DNA of 64,000 nucleotides from Candidatus Dormiibacterota bacterium. GTDB taxonomy: Bacteria; Vulcanimicrobiota; Vulcanimicrobiia; Vulcanimicrobiales; Vulcanimicrobiaceae. The translations under genes were made by a program, and so were the position numbers. Positions 16,602-25,189 of this stretch are shown piece after piece. The notes below the pieces were generated by a model. That model was not told where the DNA came from and made no database searches. It saw only the letters and a list, made by a program, of their open reading frames with translations. How positions within the stretch are numbered: the stretch's first letter is position 1; every line of letters starts with the position of its first letter. The stretch spans positions 62,001 through 126,000 of the forward strand of contig DATKQG010000023.1 of NCBI GenBank assembly GCA_035532835.1. The letters run 5' to 3'.

Positions 16602-17762
16602 ATGGAATTGAGCGTAGGCATCGGCCTACTCGGATGCGGAACGGTCGGCAGCAGCGTTGCCGAACGGCTCGTGCGCGAGCGCGATGCGATCGAGCGGCGC
16701 AGCGGCGTCCGTTTCCACCTGCGCGGCATCGCAATTCGCGACGAGGATAAGCTGCGTCCCGCCGGCGTCGAGACGCGGCTCTTCACCCGCGACGCTCGCG
16801 CCCTGGTCGAAGATCCGCACGTCGATCTCGTGATCGAGTGCATCGGCGGTACCGCCGACGCTGCCGACTTCGTCGAACGCGCCCTCGATCGCGGTCGCCA
16901 CGTGATTAGCGCCAACAAGGATCTCATCGCCACGCAAGGCCCCCGTTTACACGCGCTCGCCGCGCTGCGCGGCGTCGCCCTGCGCTACGAAGCCGCCGCC
17001 TGCGGCGCCATTCCGATCGTACGCACCCTTGCCGATGCGCTCGCGGGCGACGAGGTTCGCTCGCTGTGCGGCGTCGTCAACGGAACCTGCACGTATATTC
17101 TCTGCGCGATGGAAGAGGGCGCGAGTTACGACGAAGCACTGGCGGCCGCGCAAGCGGCAGGCTACGCCGAGGCCGATCCCGCCAACGACGTCGACGGTGT
17201 CGATGCCGCGCACAAACTCGCCCTTCTCGTGCAACTCGCGTTTGGCCTCGCGGTCATCTCGCCGCGCATCCGCCGCACTGGCATTGCCGGCATCGTCAAA
17301 CGCGATATCGCCCGCGCCAAGATGCTCGGCTATCGGCTGCGCCTGGTTGCAGCCGCGGTGCGCGTCGCCGACGGCGTGCATGCCGAGGTCGCGCCGGTCC
17401 TCGTGCGCGAGGATCATGCGTTCGCCAACCTGCGCGGGCCGGAGAACATCGTGCGCATCGTCTCGCGCGATGCGGGCGAACTCGTGCTACGCGGCGCGGG
17501 CGCGGGCGGTCCGGCTACCGCCTCGGCGATTCTGGGCGATCTGGTCGGCACGTTGCGCGCCGTCGGGGAGCGCCACGATTTGCTGCACCGCACGAGCGCG
17601 CGCGATTTCGCGCCCGCCATCGACGTGGCCCCGCTCTTCGAGCGCCTGCCGCGCCATTCAGAACTCCCGCGCTACGCGCGTTGGGATGAATCACTCCTAG
17701 AAGCTCCGGCCTCGCAAGCCTCGCTTGCGTTCGCATGGCCGGGAGAGGATGCACTTCCATGA
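16602..17762 (+). CDS. hom: Homoserine dehydrogenase (without ACT domain)
   Basis: 386 residues. It reduces aspartate semialdehyde to homoserine, the branch point to Thr and Met. [17 protein letters not shown] is the NAD(P) site, [10 protein letters not shown] the strand before the catalytic domain, and [11 protein letters not shown] plus [18 protein letters not shown] the dimerisation and catalytic segments. After ~residue 345 it ends in [19 protein letters not shown] without the C-terminal ACT regulatory domain of the longer enzymes, so Thr feedback at protein level may be missing. GGAGG lies upstream of the ATG. ATGA overlap with metY. Confidence 0.94.
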   Translation: MELSVGIGLLGCGTVGSSVAERLVRERDAIERRSGVRFHLRGIAIRDEDKLRPAGVETRLFTRDARALVEDPHVDLVIECIGGTADAADFVERALDRGRHVISANKDLIATQGPRLHALAALRGVALRYEAAACGAIPIVRTLADALAGDEVRSLCGVVNGTCTYILCAMEEGASYDEALAAAQAAGYAEADPANDVDGVDAAHKLALLVQLAFGLAVISPRIRRTGIAGIVKRDIARAKMLGYRLRLVAAAVRVADGVHAEVAPVLVREDHAFANLRGPENIVRIVSRDAGELVLRGAGAGGPATASAILGDLVGTLRAVGERHDLLHRTSARDFAPAIDVAPLFERLPRHSELPRYARWDESLLEAPASQASLAFAWPGEDALP

Positions 17763-19054
17763 GCACGACCCTAGAGAACGCTGCGGCTCCGCAGCACTTC
17801 GACACCATTGCCATCCACGGCGGCCATTCGGGCGATCCGTCCACCAAAGCGCGCGCGGTGCCGATCTATCAAACCACCTCGTATCTCTTCGACTCAACCG
17901 AGCACGCGGGCAAGCTCTTCGCGCTTGAAGAGTTCGGCAACATCTACACCCGTATCAATAATCCCACGACCGATGTGCTCGAGCAACGTATCGCCGCGCT
18001 CGAAGGCGGCGCTGCGGCCCTCGCGGTCGCGAGCGGCCAAGCTGCGGTCGTCTATGCGATTCTCAACCTCGCCAAAGTCGGCGATCACATCGTCAGCTCC
18101 ACCTCGCTCTACGGTGGAACGTATAATGTATTTGCGCACACCCTCAAACGCTTCGGCATCGAGACGAGCCTGGTCGATTTTAACGATCCGTTCGCGGTCG
18201 AAGCCGCGATCAAGCCCAACACCAAGGCAATCTTCGCGGAGACCATCGGCAACCCGAAGATCGACGTACTCGATATCGAAACGTACGCGGATCTCGCGCA
18301 CCGTCACGGCCTGCCGCTCATCGTCGATAATACGCTGGCCACGCCGTACCTGCTGCGACCGATCGACTTCGGCGCCGATATCGTCGTGCACTCGGCGACC
18401 AAGTTCATCGGCGGCCACGGCACCGCGATCGGCGGCGTGATCGTCGACGGCGGCACGTTCGATTGGGCCGCAAGCGGCCGCTTTCCGGAATTCACGGAAC
18501 CGGATCCGTCGTATCATGGGCTGCAGTATTGGCAAGCCTTCGGCAACATCGCGTATATTCTCAAGGCTCGCGTGCAATTGCTGCGGGATATCGGCGCCGC
18601 GATCTCGCCGTTTAATGCGTGGCTGTTGCTGCAAGGCCTCGAGACGCTCGGCATCCGCATCGAACGCCACAGCCACAACGCGCTCGCGGTAGCCGAGTTT
18701 CTGGCAGCACATCCGCGCGTCGAATCGGTTTCGTATCCCGGCCTCAAGAGCGACCCGGCGTACGAGCGCGCGCAACAATACCTTCCGAAGGGCGCGAGCG
18801 CGATTCTCACGTTCCGCGTCAATGGCGACGCAACCGATGCCAAACGCATCATCGATAAGCTCAAGCTCTTCTCGCTGCTGGCGAACGTCGGCGATGCCAA
18901 GTCCCTGGTAATCCACCCGGCCAGCACCACGCATCAGCAACTCTCGCCGAGCGAGCAGCGCGCGAGCGGCGTTGAGGAATCCACCATTCGCCTCTCGGTC
19001 GGCATCGAAGATAGCCGGGACATCATCGCGGACCTCGAACAAGCCCTCGCGTGA
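17759..19054 (+). CDS. metY: O-acetylhomoserine sulfhydrylase/aminocarboxypropyltransferase
   Basis: 431 residues, the normal length for MetY. It makes homocysteine from O-acetylhomoserine and sulfide with [24 protein letters not shown] is the N-terminal family signature in shortened form (YTRINNPT), and [14 protein letters not shown] holds the PLP lysine. [20 protein letters not shown] closes the protein. It is sandwiched between hom and metX with 4-nt overlaps on both sides, so homoserine supply, acetylation and sulfhydrylation are made together. Confidence 0.94.
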   Translation: MSTTLENAAAPQHFDTIAIHGGHSGDPSTKARAVPIYQTTSYLFDSTEHAGKLFALEEFGNIYTRINNPTTDVLEQRIAALEGGAAALAVASGQAAVVYAILNLAKVGDHIVSSTSLYGGTYNVFAHTLKRFGIETSLVDFNDPFAVEAAIKPNTKAIFAETIGNPKIDVLDIETYADLAHRHGLPLIVDNTLATPYLLRPIDFGADIVVHSATKFIGGHGTAIGGVIVDGGTFDWAASGRFPEFTEPDPSYHGLQYWQAFGNIAYILKARVQLLRDIGAAISPFNAWLLLQGLETLGIRIERHSHNALAVAEFLAAHPRVESVSYPGLKSDPAYERAQQYLPKGASAILTFRVNGDATDAKRIIDKLKLFSLLANVGDAKSLVIHPASTTHQQLSPSEQRASGVEESTIRLSVGIEDSRDIIADLEQALA

Positions 19055-20061
19055 CCACTTCCTCCGGCGCTACGTCGATCGACGAACGCACGATCGCTAT
19101 CGGCTCGCTTCAACTCGACGGCGGAACCACGCTTCCGTCCGTCGAGCAGCGCGTGACGATCTATGGTACGCCCAACGCCGGCGCATCGAACGTCGTCCTG
19201 GTTCCGCACGCGCTCACCGGCTCCAGCCGCGCCGCCGATTGGTGGCCCGGCATCGTCGGCGAGGGAGCCCTGTACGATCCGCAACGATGGTGCGTCGTCG
19301 GCATCAACGCCCTCGGGAGCTGCTACGGCTCGACCGGCCCGGGCAACCGCGCCGATTTTCCGCGCATCACCGTTCGCGACATCGTCCGGGCACAGCGAGC
19401 GACGTTGTCGCAACTCGGCATCGAGCACCTCGCCGTCGTCATCGGCGGTTCCCTCGGCGGCATGCAAGCCTTGCAATGGGCGATCGACGCGCCCGAACGC
19501 GTGGAGCAGGCGGTCGTCGTCGGCGCACACGATCACCACTCCGCCATGGGCATCGCTCTCAACGCCATTCAACGCGAGTGTCTAGCGCTCGATCCCGTTC
19601 GAGGCTTACGCATCGCGCGCAAGCTCGCGATGCTCACGTATAAATCCGAAGCACTGCTCAACGAGCGCCACGGACGCAAGCCGGACCGCAACGATCCCTC
19701 GCGTTTCGATATAGAAGGCTATCTCGAACTGCAGGCCGACCGCTTCACCTCGCGCATGGACGCCGCAAGCTACGCAACCCTCACGCATGCCATGGACAGT
19801 TTCGACGTACGGCTCGACGACTCGTCGTCGTATGGCGGCAACGGCCACGTGGCCGACACATCGGCGTTGCCGAAGATCACCTTCGTCGGCATATCATCCG
19901 ACTGGCTCTTCCGCCCGCAGGACGTTCGCGACGCCGCCGCCCGCCTCGCACGGCGCGGCTACCCGGCGCGCTATACCGAGCTCGACAGCCCGCACGGCCA
20001 CGACGCCTTCCTCGCCGAACCGCACGCCCTATCGGCCCAGTTACACGCTGCGATCGGTTAG
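19051..20061 (+). CDS. metX: Homoserine O-acetyltransferase
   Basis: 336 residues of the alpha/beta-hydrolase fold. [10 protein letters not shown] is the oxyanion-side motif, [13 protein letters not shown] holds the nucleophile serine, ISSDWLFRP the aspartate, and DSPHGHDAF the histidine. [12 protein letters not shown] is the family-specific loop. It activates homoserine for MetY. The start is GTG in a GTGA overlap with metY. Its stop codon overlaps that of the convergent DUF5916-type gene, so no dedicated terminator separates the two convergent units. Confidence 0.93.
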   Translation: MTTSSGATSIDERTIAIGSLQLDGGTTLPSVEQRVTIYGTPNAGASNVVLVPHALTGSSRAADWWPGIVGEGALYDPQRWCVVGINALGSCYGSTGPGNRADFPRITVRDIVRAQRATLSQLGIEHLAVVIGGSLGGMQALQWAIDAPERVEQAVVVGAHDHHSAMGIALNAIQRECLALDPVRGLRIARKLAMLTYKSEALLNERHGRKPDRNDPSRFDIEGYLELQADRFTSRMDAASYATLTHAMDSFDVRLDDSSSYGGNGHVADTSALPKITFVGISSDWLFRPQDVRDAAARLARRGYPARYTELDSPHGHDAFLAEPHALSAQLHAAIG

Positions 20062-22178
20062 GTGCCCTTCTCCGCGCCGGCGTAGAAAATCCATTTGAAG
20101 TAGACCGCGGGCGTGGTGACCAAGGCGTTGGGGTCGCCGTAGACGAGATAGAACTCGTTATGTCCGCGCAGGTAGTGGAACGCGGCGCTGAGATTGTCAG
20201 CGAAGATCGGCGTGAAGACTGGGGGCGCGAACGCATACGGCAGGTTCACACCATTGATGCGTCGCGCGCCGACCGCGAGCGATGCGTCCGGCGAAAACTG
20301 CCAGTTGACGCTCGCGCTATTGAGCCATTGCCGGAACGACGGTTCGGCTGCGTCCTGCGAGGCGTACATGTTCTCGTTGAGGTTGAGCGAGAGGCTCACC
20401 TTGCGACGCAGCGGCAGCGTATCGTTGAATTGCCAACTCGTCGCTCGCCCGTGGTAATAAGCGCCGGTGCTGTATGCAAGGCCGAGCGGGAAGTTCGAGT
20501 TTTGGTTATACCCGATGAAGGCGCCGTTGCCGTCCGAGAACGGGAGATACTGGGCCGCCGAGGTTAGGACAAAGGTGGATTGCTGGAAGACGTGCAGCGT
20601 CCACAGGTTCTTGAGATCGAAATTCACCTGATAACCGGCGTTGCTCTGTGCCGGCTGCGAAAGATGGTTGATGTATCGACTATCGTTTGCGCTGACCGAG
20701 ATGTCTTGGAGCGGAGAACGTCGCGAAAAGTGCAGCGTACGTTCCGCGTAGGCGATATAACCGCCGATATCGCTCTGCTGGACGTAGCCGTCCGCCGGGC
20801 TGTACTGCGCCCCGACATATTGACGGGCGGCCACGAAGACCGTATTCGCGTCTTTATACCCCGTGCCGATCTCGCCGTAGCGCGCCTGGGCCGGGTCGCT
20901 CACGAACGTCCCGGTTTCGCGCGCGTAGTTCGCGTAGAGAAACATGTGGCTACGTTGATCGAGGTAGCCGGCATTGAGCGATGTGGTCGAGTCGGTAAAC
21001 CCGGGGGTGTTTACCGAGATGCGCTGCGCGTCCAGGGAAACGTCGTTCCGAGCGGTAGCGTGCGAAAAATCGATCGCACCGGCAGCATCGGTGCGTTGCG
21101 ATCCGACGGCGTCGAATCCGGAGAAGGTCAGCGGTCCCTGCGTGCCTTCCAGGCCGTACCCCTCGCGAAAAGTGGGGATCGAAGGCGTGTAGATCGATTC
21201 CGGACAGTTCGTACATCCAAACGTCGCATTAAATGCATTTCCAACTTGCGTAAAAAACGGGCGCACCTCTTGGTATTGGCGCGGAAATGCCGTGGGCGAG
21301 ATGGTCTGCTGATCGGTTTCAACGTTGGAATAGTCGGGGTGGAAAGATCCGACGAACGATGCCGTGGGGGTGACCGGGATCGCCATGTCGAGGCCCATTT
21401 GCGAGGTCGCGCCGCCCGCCGCAGACGAACGCGCAACGCCGAGCGCGTAGGGTTGAAAGCGTGCGGCGGGACGCCCGGGAGCGGTCGCACCCTTCGCGAG
21501 GTGCGCGCCGACCCCCGTGAGCGTGCCGAAGAACGTCGCGTCGCTCGTCGATGTTGCGAGCGCGCTATGAGACCAGACGTCGTAGCTGTCGGAGGCGAGA
21601 TTGAACCGCACGAACTGCACGCTCCAGTGCTTGGATCCGTTGGAACGAACGATCGCGAACGGGATGTGCATGGTGACCGTGTATCCCGGCGATGCGATAT
21701 CGCCGGCAGCGGTCCAGGACGGCGTGTACGCCGTATTTTCGGAGGATGTCTGCGTGCGTGCACCCTTGGCGTTCGCGTAGAACGCATAGCTGAAGCCCTG
21801 CGTACCCTGAGGAGAAATGAAGACGCCGACGTTATCGTCGTTGAGCACGGCCGCGCCGTTCGTAAGGGTCGCAGCCTTAACCCTTTGCCGTTGCGTCGAG
21901 ACGAAAGCGATATCGAGGCCGGTGGGGTCTTGGGCAACGTAGACGCCGGTGGGTTGCTCCGCATGCCGATGATTGGTGAAGTCGTAGCCGAGCCGTAGGG
22001 GTGCGGCCCCCTTCCACGATGCATCGATCCGGCCGTCCATGGAGGGTTCGCGCGCTAACATGGGGAGCGCGAGCGACGGCGCATATGCCGCAAGAGCCGG
22101 CTGTTGTGACGCCACGAAGAGTAGCAGCAAGGTCCATACCGCGATACCGAAACGCATGCCTATACTACGGGAGTGCAT
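20058..22178 (-). CDS. Outer-membrane barrel-type protein with CBM9-like N-terminal domain (DUF5916-like)
   Basis: 706 residues with a signal peptide (MRFGIAVWTLLLLFVASQQ to ALAAY). Residues ~35-210 resemble the CBM9-like beta-sandwich: MDGRIDASWKGAAPL, then FTNHRHAEQPTGVYVAQ, FISPQGTQGFSYAFYANAKG and the PFAIVRSNGSKHWSVQF stretch. The rest alternates short polar turns with amphipathic strands, as in a porin-like barrel, and has an extracellular-looking CTNC. The layout is that of the DUF5916 family, whose function is unknown. It suggests an outer membrane. ATG at MHSRS is taken; the later Met (MRFG) would make a more compact signal peptide. Confidence 0.75.
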   Translation of the reverse strand: MHSRSIGMRFGIAVWTLLLLFVASQQPALAAYAPSLALPMLAREPSMDGRIDASWKGAAPLRLGYDFTNHRHAEQPTGVYVAQDPTGLDIAFVSTQRQRVKAATLTNGAAVLNDDNVGVFISPQGTQGFSYAFYANAKGARTQTSSENTAYTPSWTAAGDIASPGYTVTMHIPFAIVRSNGSKHWSVQFVRFNLASDSYDVWSHSALATSTSDATFFGTLTGVGAHLAKGATAPGRPAARFQPYALGVARSSAAGGATSQMGLDMAIPVTPTASFVGSFHPDYSNVETDQQTISPTAFPRQYQEVRPFFTQVGNAFNATFGCTNCPESIYTPSIPTFREGYGLEGTQGPLTFSGFDAVGSQRTDAAGAIDFSHATARNDVSLDAQRISVNTPGFTDSTTSLNAGYLDQRSHMFLYANYARETGTFVSDPAQARYGEIGTGYKDANTVFVAARQYVGAQYSPADGYVQQSDIGGYIAYAERTLHFSRRSPLQDISVSANDSRYINHLSQPAQSNAGYQVNFDLKNLWTLHVFQQSTFVLTSAAQYLPFSDGNGAFIGYNQNSNFPLGLAYSTGAYYHGRATSWQFNDTLPLRRKVSLSLNLNENMYASQDAAEPSFRQWLNSASVNWQFSPDASLAVGARRINGVNLPYAFAPPVFTPIFADNLSAAFHYLRGHNEFYLVYGDPNALVTTPAVYFKWIFYAGAEKGT

Positions 22179-22256
22179 CGGCTATGTTTCGTTCCAGGAG
22201 GGCTATCTTTGTTGGTCTTTTTTGTGCTTTCCGCTCAAGCGTTTATGCAACGCGAC

Positions 22257-22517
22257 TCACCTTTCAATCTTCTCAACCTCCCTCGAACCCGCATGTTGTT
22301 TTCGCCAAGCGACCCACCTTTCAATCCATTGATCGATCTTCACTTGGGAAGCGGGCCAAAAAATTAGCGCCCAAATCAAAACCAATAGAGGCACATACGG
22401 CAAACGAAATCCGGCAGGTTCGGGCCAAAAAAGATTGCTCAGGCATACGGCGGCCGCGCTCGCGATACCAATATAGCGCAACCAATGCCGGCGGCCTCTT
22501 CGGAATTTCTCAACCAC
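22257..22517 (-). CDS. Small hypothetical membrane protein
   Basis: An 86-codon frame beginning with GTG. It has a basic N-terminus (VEKFRRGRRHWLRY), then two hydrophobic stretches (IGIASAAAVCLSNLFW and PYVPLLVLIWALIFWPAS) and a charged C-terminus. The topology is plausible for a two-helix membrane protein. I recognise no family. It sits in a locally less GC-rich stretch between the DUF5916-type gene and the IS607 element. The rest of this 446-bp interval shows no other gene, and part of it may be the transposon end. The start lacks a clear ribosome-binding site, so it may be spurious. Confidence 0.35.
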   Translation of the reverse strand: MVEKFRRGRRHWLRYIGIASAAAVCLSNLFWPEPAGFRLPYVPLLVLIWALIFWPASQVKIDQWIERWVAWRKQHAGSREVEKIER

Positions 22518-22559
22518 AGCGTAAGCCGCTCAAGAGCCACCTTACGGCGCTAACGAGGG

Positions 22560-22700
22560 ACGAAATCCCGAAAGCGTCGACACGAAACACCGTTGTAATT
22601 TGCATAGGCAAATCTTCCATGCTTCTACGCCGCCGGTTTCACGAGGCGGATAGCCGCCTCGCGAGCGCCTTCGGCTCCGCAGGCTGACCCGGCCCAACTC
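22560..22700 (-). ncRNA. Candidate omega RNA/right end of the IS607 element
   Basis: TnpB nucleases use a guide RNA made from the 3' end of tnpB and the adjoining transposon end. Here that stretch contains a perfect 8-bp hairpin CGAGGCGG-ATAG-CCGCCTCG (22642-22661) inside the last tnpB codons and a second hairpin ATTTGC-ATAG-GCAAAT (22598-22613) just beyond the stop. The boundaries, and the guide start at the element edge, cannot be set without comparing copies. Confidence 0.3.
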
Positions 22701-23827
22701 TCCGGGTATCGTGCGAGATTGCGGGCCGCATTCACATCGCGGTCATGGGCCGTGCCGCACGATAAACACACCCAGCTTCGCTCGCCGAGCGTCAGATGCT
22801 CATTCTTCACCTCGCACATCGAGCACAGTTTTGATGACGGGTACCAACGATCGGCAACAATGAGCGAAGCTCCAGACATCTTCACCTTATACTCAAGTTG
22901 TCGTCGAAACTCGAAGAATCCGATGTCCGCAATAGCGAGAGAGAGTTTCCGATTGGCGAGCATTCCCCGCACGTTGAGGTCTTCGATCACGATGATACCA
23001 AAACGCTGCACGAGGTCGGTCGTGAGTTTATGCAGCGCGTCTGCTCGGATATGGGCAATGCGTGCGTGAAGCCGCGCGAGCGTGGTTTTTGCTTTAGCGC
23101 GATTGCACGAACCCTTAACCTTCCGATGAAGAGCACGATTGAGTCGCTTGAGTTTGCCGAGGAGCCTCCGTAGCGGTTTCGGCGATTCAATCGGCGTCGA
23201 ACCATCCGAAAGCGTTGCGAGGTGAGCGATTCCAAGATCAATGCCAACGATCCCGCGCGCCGTTCCCTCCGCCGGAATATCCCCGACATCAACGATGAAT
23301 ACGCAGTACCACGCATCAGCCTGCCGTGAGATCGTCGCCGAGAGAATCGAGCCCGCGAAGCGCACCTCTTCGCGCATCCGCACCCACCCGATGCGGGAGA
23401 GCTTCACGCATTTGCCATCCACGCAAACGGCGTTCGGACGCGTCTTGTCGGTGCCGTTGTCGACGCGAAACGCCTCGTGTCGGCCTTTTTTCTTAAAGCG
23501 CGGCCTACGAATCCGTTGAGCTTTGAGCTGACCACGTTTGAACCTTGCGCAATCATCAAAGAAGTTCTTGTATGCTACACCGAGATGCTTGATCGCGTGT
23601 TGTACGACCGTCTTTGGGACCTCGTACATCCAGGGGAACTCGCTCGCCTTGCGTGCATTGAGCGATTTACGCAACGACGCTTCGGTTGGAGTGCCTCCGG
23701 CACGATACTCGCGCTGCCACTCCGCAAGCGCCCAATTATACGCAAAGCGAGCCGTTCCGCAGGCTCGGCGAAAGGTGCCTTCTTGTGCTGCCGTTGGTAC
23801 CAGGCGAATCCTGTGCGAGACGATCAT
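22625..23827 (-). CDS. tnpB: TnpB, RNA-guided RuvC-like nuclease of an IS607 element
   Basis: 400 residues, full length. N-terminal helix-turn region RIRLVPTAAQEGTFRRACGT is typical of OrfB. The three RuvC acidic residues are present: GIVGIDLGIAHLATL (Asp), IIVIEDLNVRGM (Glu) and DRDVNAARNLA (Asp). Between the last two, the zinc ribbon has CSMC and CLSC. TnpB cleaves DNA at the excision site using a guide RNA from the transposon end and helps retain the element; it is the ancestor type of Cas12. All key residues are intact. It overlaps tnpA as ATGA. Confidence 0.93.
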   Translation of the reverse strand: MIVSHRIRLVPTAAQEGTFRRACGTARFAYNWALAEWQREYRAGGTPTEASLRKSLNARKASEFPWMYEVPKTVVQHAIKHLGVAYKNFFDDCARFKRGQLKAQRIRRPRFKKKGRHEAFRVDNGTDKTRPNAVCVDGKCVKLSRIGWVRMREEVRFAGSILSATISRQADAWYCVFIVDVGDIPAEGTARGIVGIDLGIAHLATLSDGSTPIESPKPLRRLLGKLKRLNRALHRKVKGSCNRAKAKTTLARLHARIAHIRADALHKLTTDLVQRFGIIVIEDLNVRGMLANRKLSLAIADIGFFEFRRQLEYKVKMSGASLIVADRWYPSSKLCSMCEVKNEHLTLGERSWVCLSCGTAHDRDVNAARNLARYPESWAGSACGAEGAREAAIRLVKPAA

Positions 23828-24399
23828 TCAGGGGCTACCCGAGCCAATGCGCGCTCAATGCTGATCGCCCGATTGCGAGCCGAACGACGCCCGTACAACC
23901 GCGCGCAAAAACTCGTCAAAATCGCGATCATATCCTGCACCAGATCATCGTTCCTCTCGCCGGAATCCACCACAATGAGACGGCGCCCCGATGCGGCAAG
24001 CGCAGCTTCCAAATACTCCGAACCGAAACGAGCGAAGCGATCACGATGTTCGACCACGATTGCGCTAATACGCGCATCTGAAAGGAGCCGCAAGAGTTTA
24101 CGACGCTTACCGTTGAGCCCCGATCCGACTTCGGCAACCGCTTCAACGACATGGAGGTCGTGCGAGGCTGCGTAGGTTGCGAGTCGCGCAAGCTGCCGGT
24201 CGAGATCGTTGCGCTGATCGTGGCTGCTAACGCGAGCATAGAGCGCAATTGCCGAGGGTTTCTCGTCGATTGGGGCATCGACCAAGATCGTGCCGCCCGC
24301 AAGTTGCTTCCAAGGGACCGGCATCGCATCGTTCTTTACCCACCGCCAAGCGGTGGTATAGGAGATGCCTTGTCGCCTGGCCCAATCAGCGAGTTTCAC
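23824..24399 (-). CDS. tnpA: IS607 transposase TnpA (serine recombinase)
   Basis: 191 residues from the GTG chosen because it gives MKLADWARRQGISYTTAWRW, the normal N-terminus of IS607 TnpA with its MerR-like helix-turn-helix; a GTG three codons earlier adds nothing. The resolvase domain starts at IALYARVSSHDQRNDLDRQ with the catalytic serine in RVSS. Later elements are VEAVAEVGSGLNGKR and VVEHRDRFARFG, both typical of the family. IS607 TnpA carries out excision and insertion with little target specificity. Confidence 0.93.
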   Translation of the reverse strand: MKLADWARRQGISYTTAWRWVKNDAMPVPWKQLAGGTILVDAPIDEKPSAIALYARVSSHDQRNDLDRQLARLATYAASHDLHVVEAVAEVGSGLNGKRRKLLRLLSDARISAIVVEHRDRFARFGSEYLEAALAASGRRLIVVDSGERNDDLVQDMIAILTSFCARLYGRRSARNRAISIERALARVAPE

Positions 24400-24586
24400 A
24401 AATAACACTTACCATACGAACGTACGTTTGGCAATATATGCCTATCGATCGAGTAACAGCTCGTAGCCCCTTTCGACGATCGGGAATAAACGCGGATATC
24501 GAATGTGCCGCGAATTTTCGACCCAGGCGGAAGCCCTGCCTCCATCGCCCTGCCCCGCGAACCTCGCTCGCGAGCGACATGCGGAC

Positions 24587-25174
24587 TCAGGTTATAGATT
24601 CCCGCTCCTCGAGTTTTGCGAGGATGTCCGCGGTGGTGCCCACCTCGCCGATACGTGGGAAGATGCGTTCGATCGAGTTCTGGTGCGCTTCGGGGCGCGT
24701 GTCGGCCATTGCGTCCGCAGCAAAGGCGATATTGTAGCCATGCTCCCATGCGTTGCGAGCCGTCGATTCGACGCCGATGCTGGTGGAGATGCCGCACAGC
24801 ACGATCCCGGTAACGCCGCGACGGCGCAGTTGTAAATCGAGGTCCGTCCCGTAAAAGGCTCCCCATTGGCGCTTGGTCACCTGGATATCGCTCGGGGCAA
24901 GAGCCAGTTCATCGACGAACTCCGCGAATTCCGGCGTCGGTTTGGCCCCGGACGACGGCTCGTCGGTGCGCGTCTTGACCGCATCGCTGCGATCCGCCGC
25001 AACCGTCACGTGGACCAGCACTACGGGCAATCCGGCCGCGCGAAACGCCGCCGCGAGCCGAGCTGCGTTGGCCACGACGCCGGCCGAATCCGGATGCGTC
25101 GGCCTGGCGACGATACCGCGCTGCAGATCGATCGCCACAAGCGCGGTCTTCGGGTCGAGTTTGGTGATGGGCAT
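24587..25174 (-). CDS. Isochorismatase-family cysteine hydrolase
   Basis: 195 residues. ALVAIDLQ has the catalytic Asp16, TKRQWGAFYGT the lysine, and LCGISTSIGVESTARNA the cysteine nucleophile (about residue 127) with the preceding cis-peptide region. The fold is shared by nicotinamidases, isochorismatases and N-carbamoyl hydrolases, and the sequence does not decide between them. AAGGAG lies about 11 nt before the ATG. It is on the same strand as the GNAT-purN gene and follows it by 15 nt, so it probably belongs to the purM-purN transcription unit. Confidence 0.85.
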   Translation of the reverse strand: MPITKLDPKTALVAIDLQRGIVARPTHPDSAGVVANAARLAAAFRAAGLPVVLVHVTVAADRSDAVKTRTDEPSSGAKPTPEFAEFVDELALAPSDIQVTKRQWGAFYGTDLDLQLRRRGVTGIVLCGISTSIGVESTARNAWEHGYNIAFAADAMADTRPEAHQNSIERIFPRIGEVGTTADILAKLEERESIT

Positions 25175-25189
25175 GTCTTCCTTATCTCC

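Larger units (their letters stand above)
22560..24430 (-). mobile_element. IS607-family insertion sequence (tnpA + tnpB)
   Basis: The element consists of a serine-recombinase tnpA and a tnpB overlapping it as ATGA, the IS607 arrangement. IS607 elements lack terminal inverted repeats and target duplications, so the ends given are estimates. The left side may lie near the short palindrome AACGTACGTT (about 24419-24428) upstream of tnpA; the right side lies downstream of tnpB in a structured stretch. Both proteins look intact, so the element could be active. It sits between a surface-protein gene and an isochorismatase-like gene and interrupts neither. Confidence 0.8.

Noticed and set aside
22179-22256. 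Searched the stretch around the IS607 right end (22179-22624) for tRNA, terminal inverted repeats or target duplications
   Set aside because: None seen by eye. IS607 elements are not expected to have inverted repeats, so absence is uninformative.
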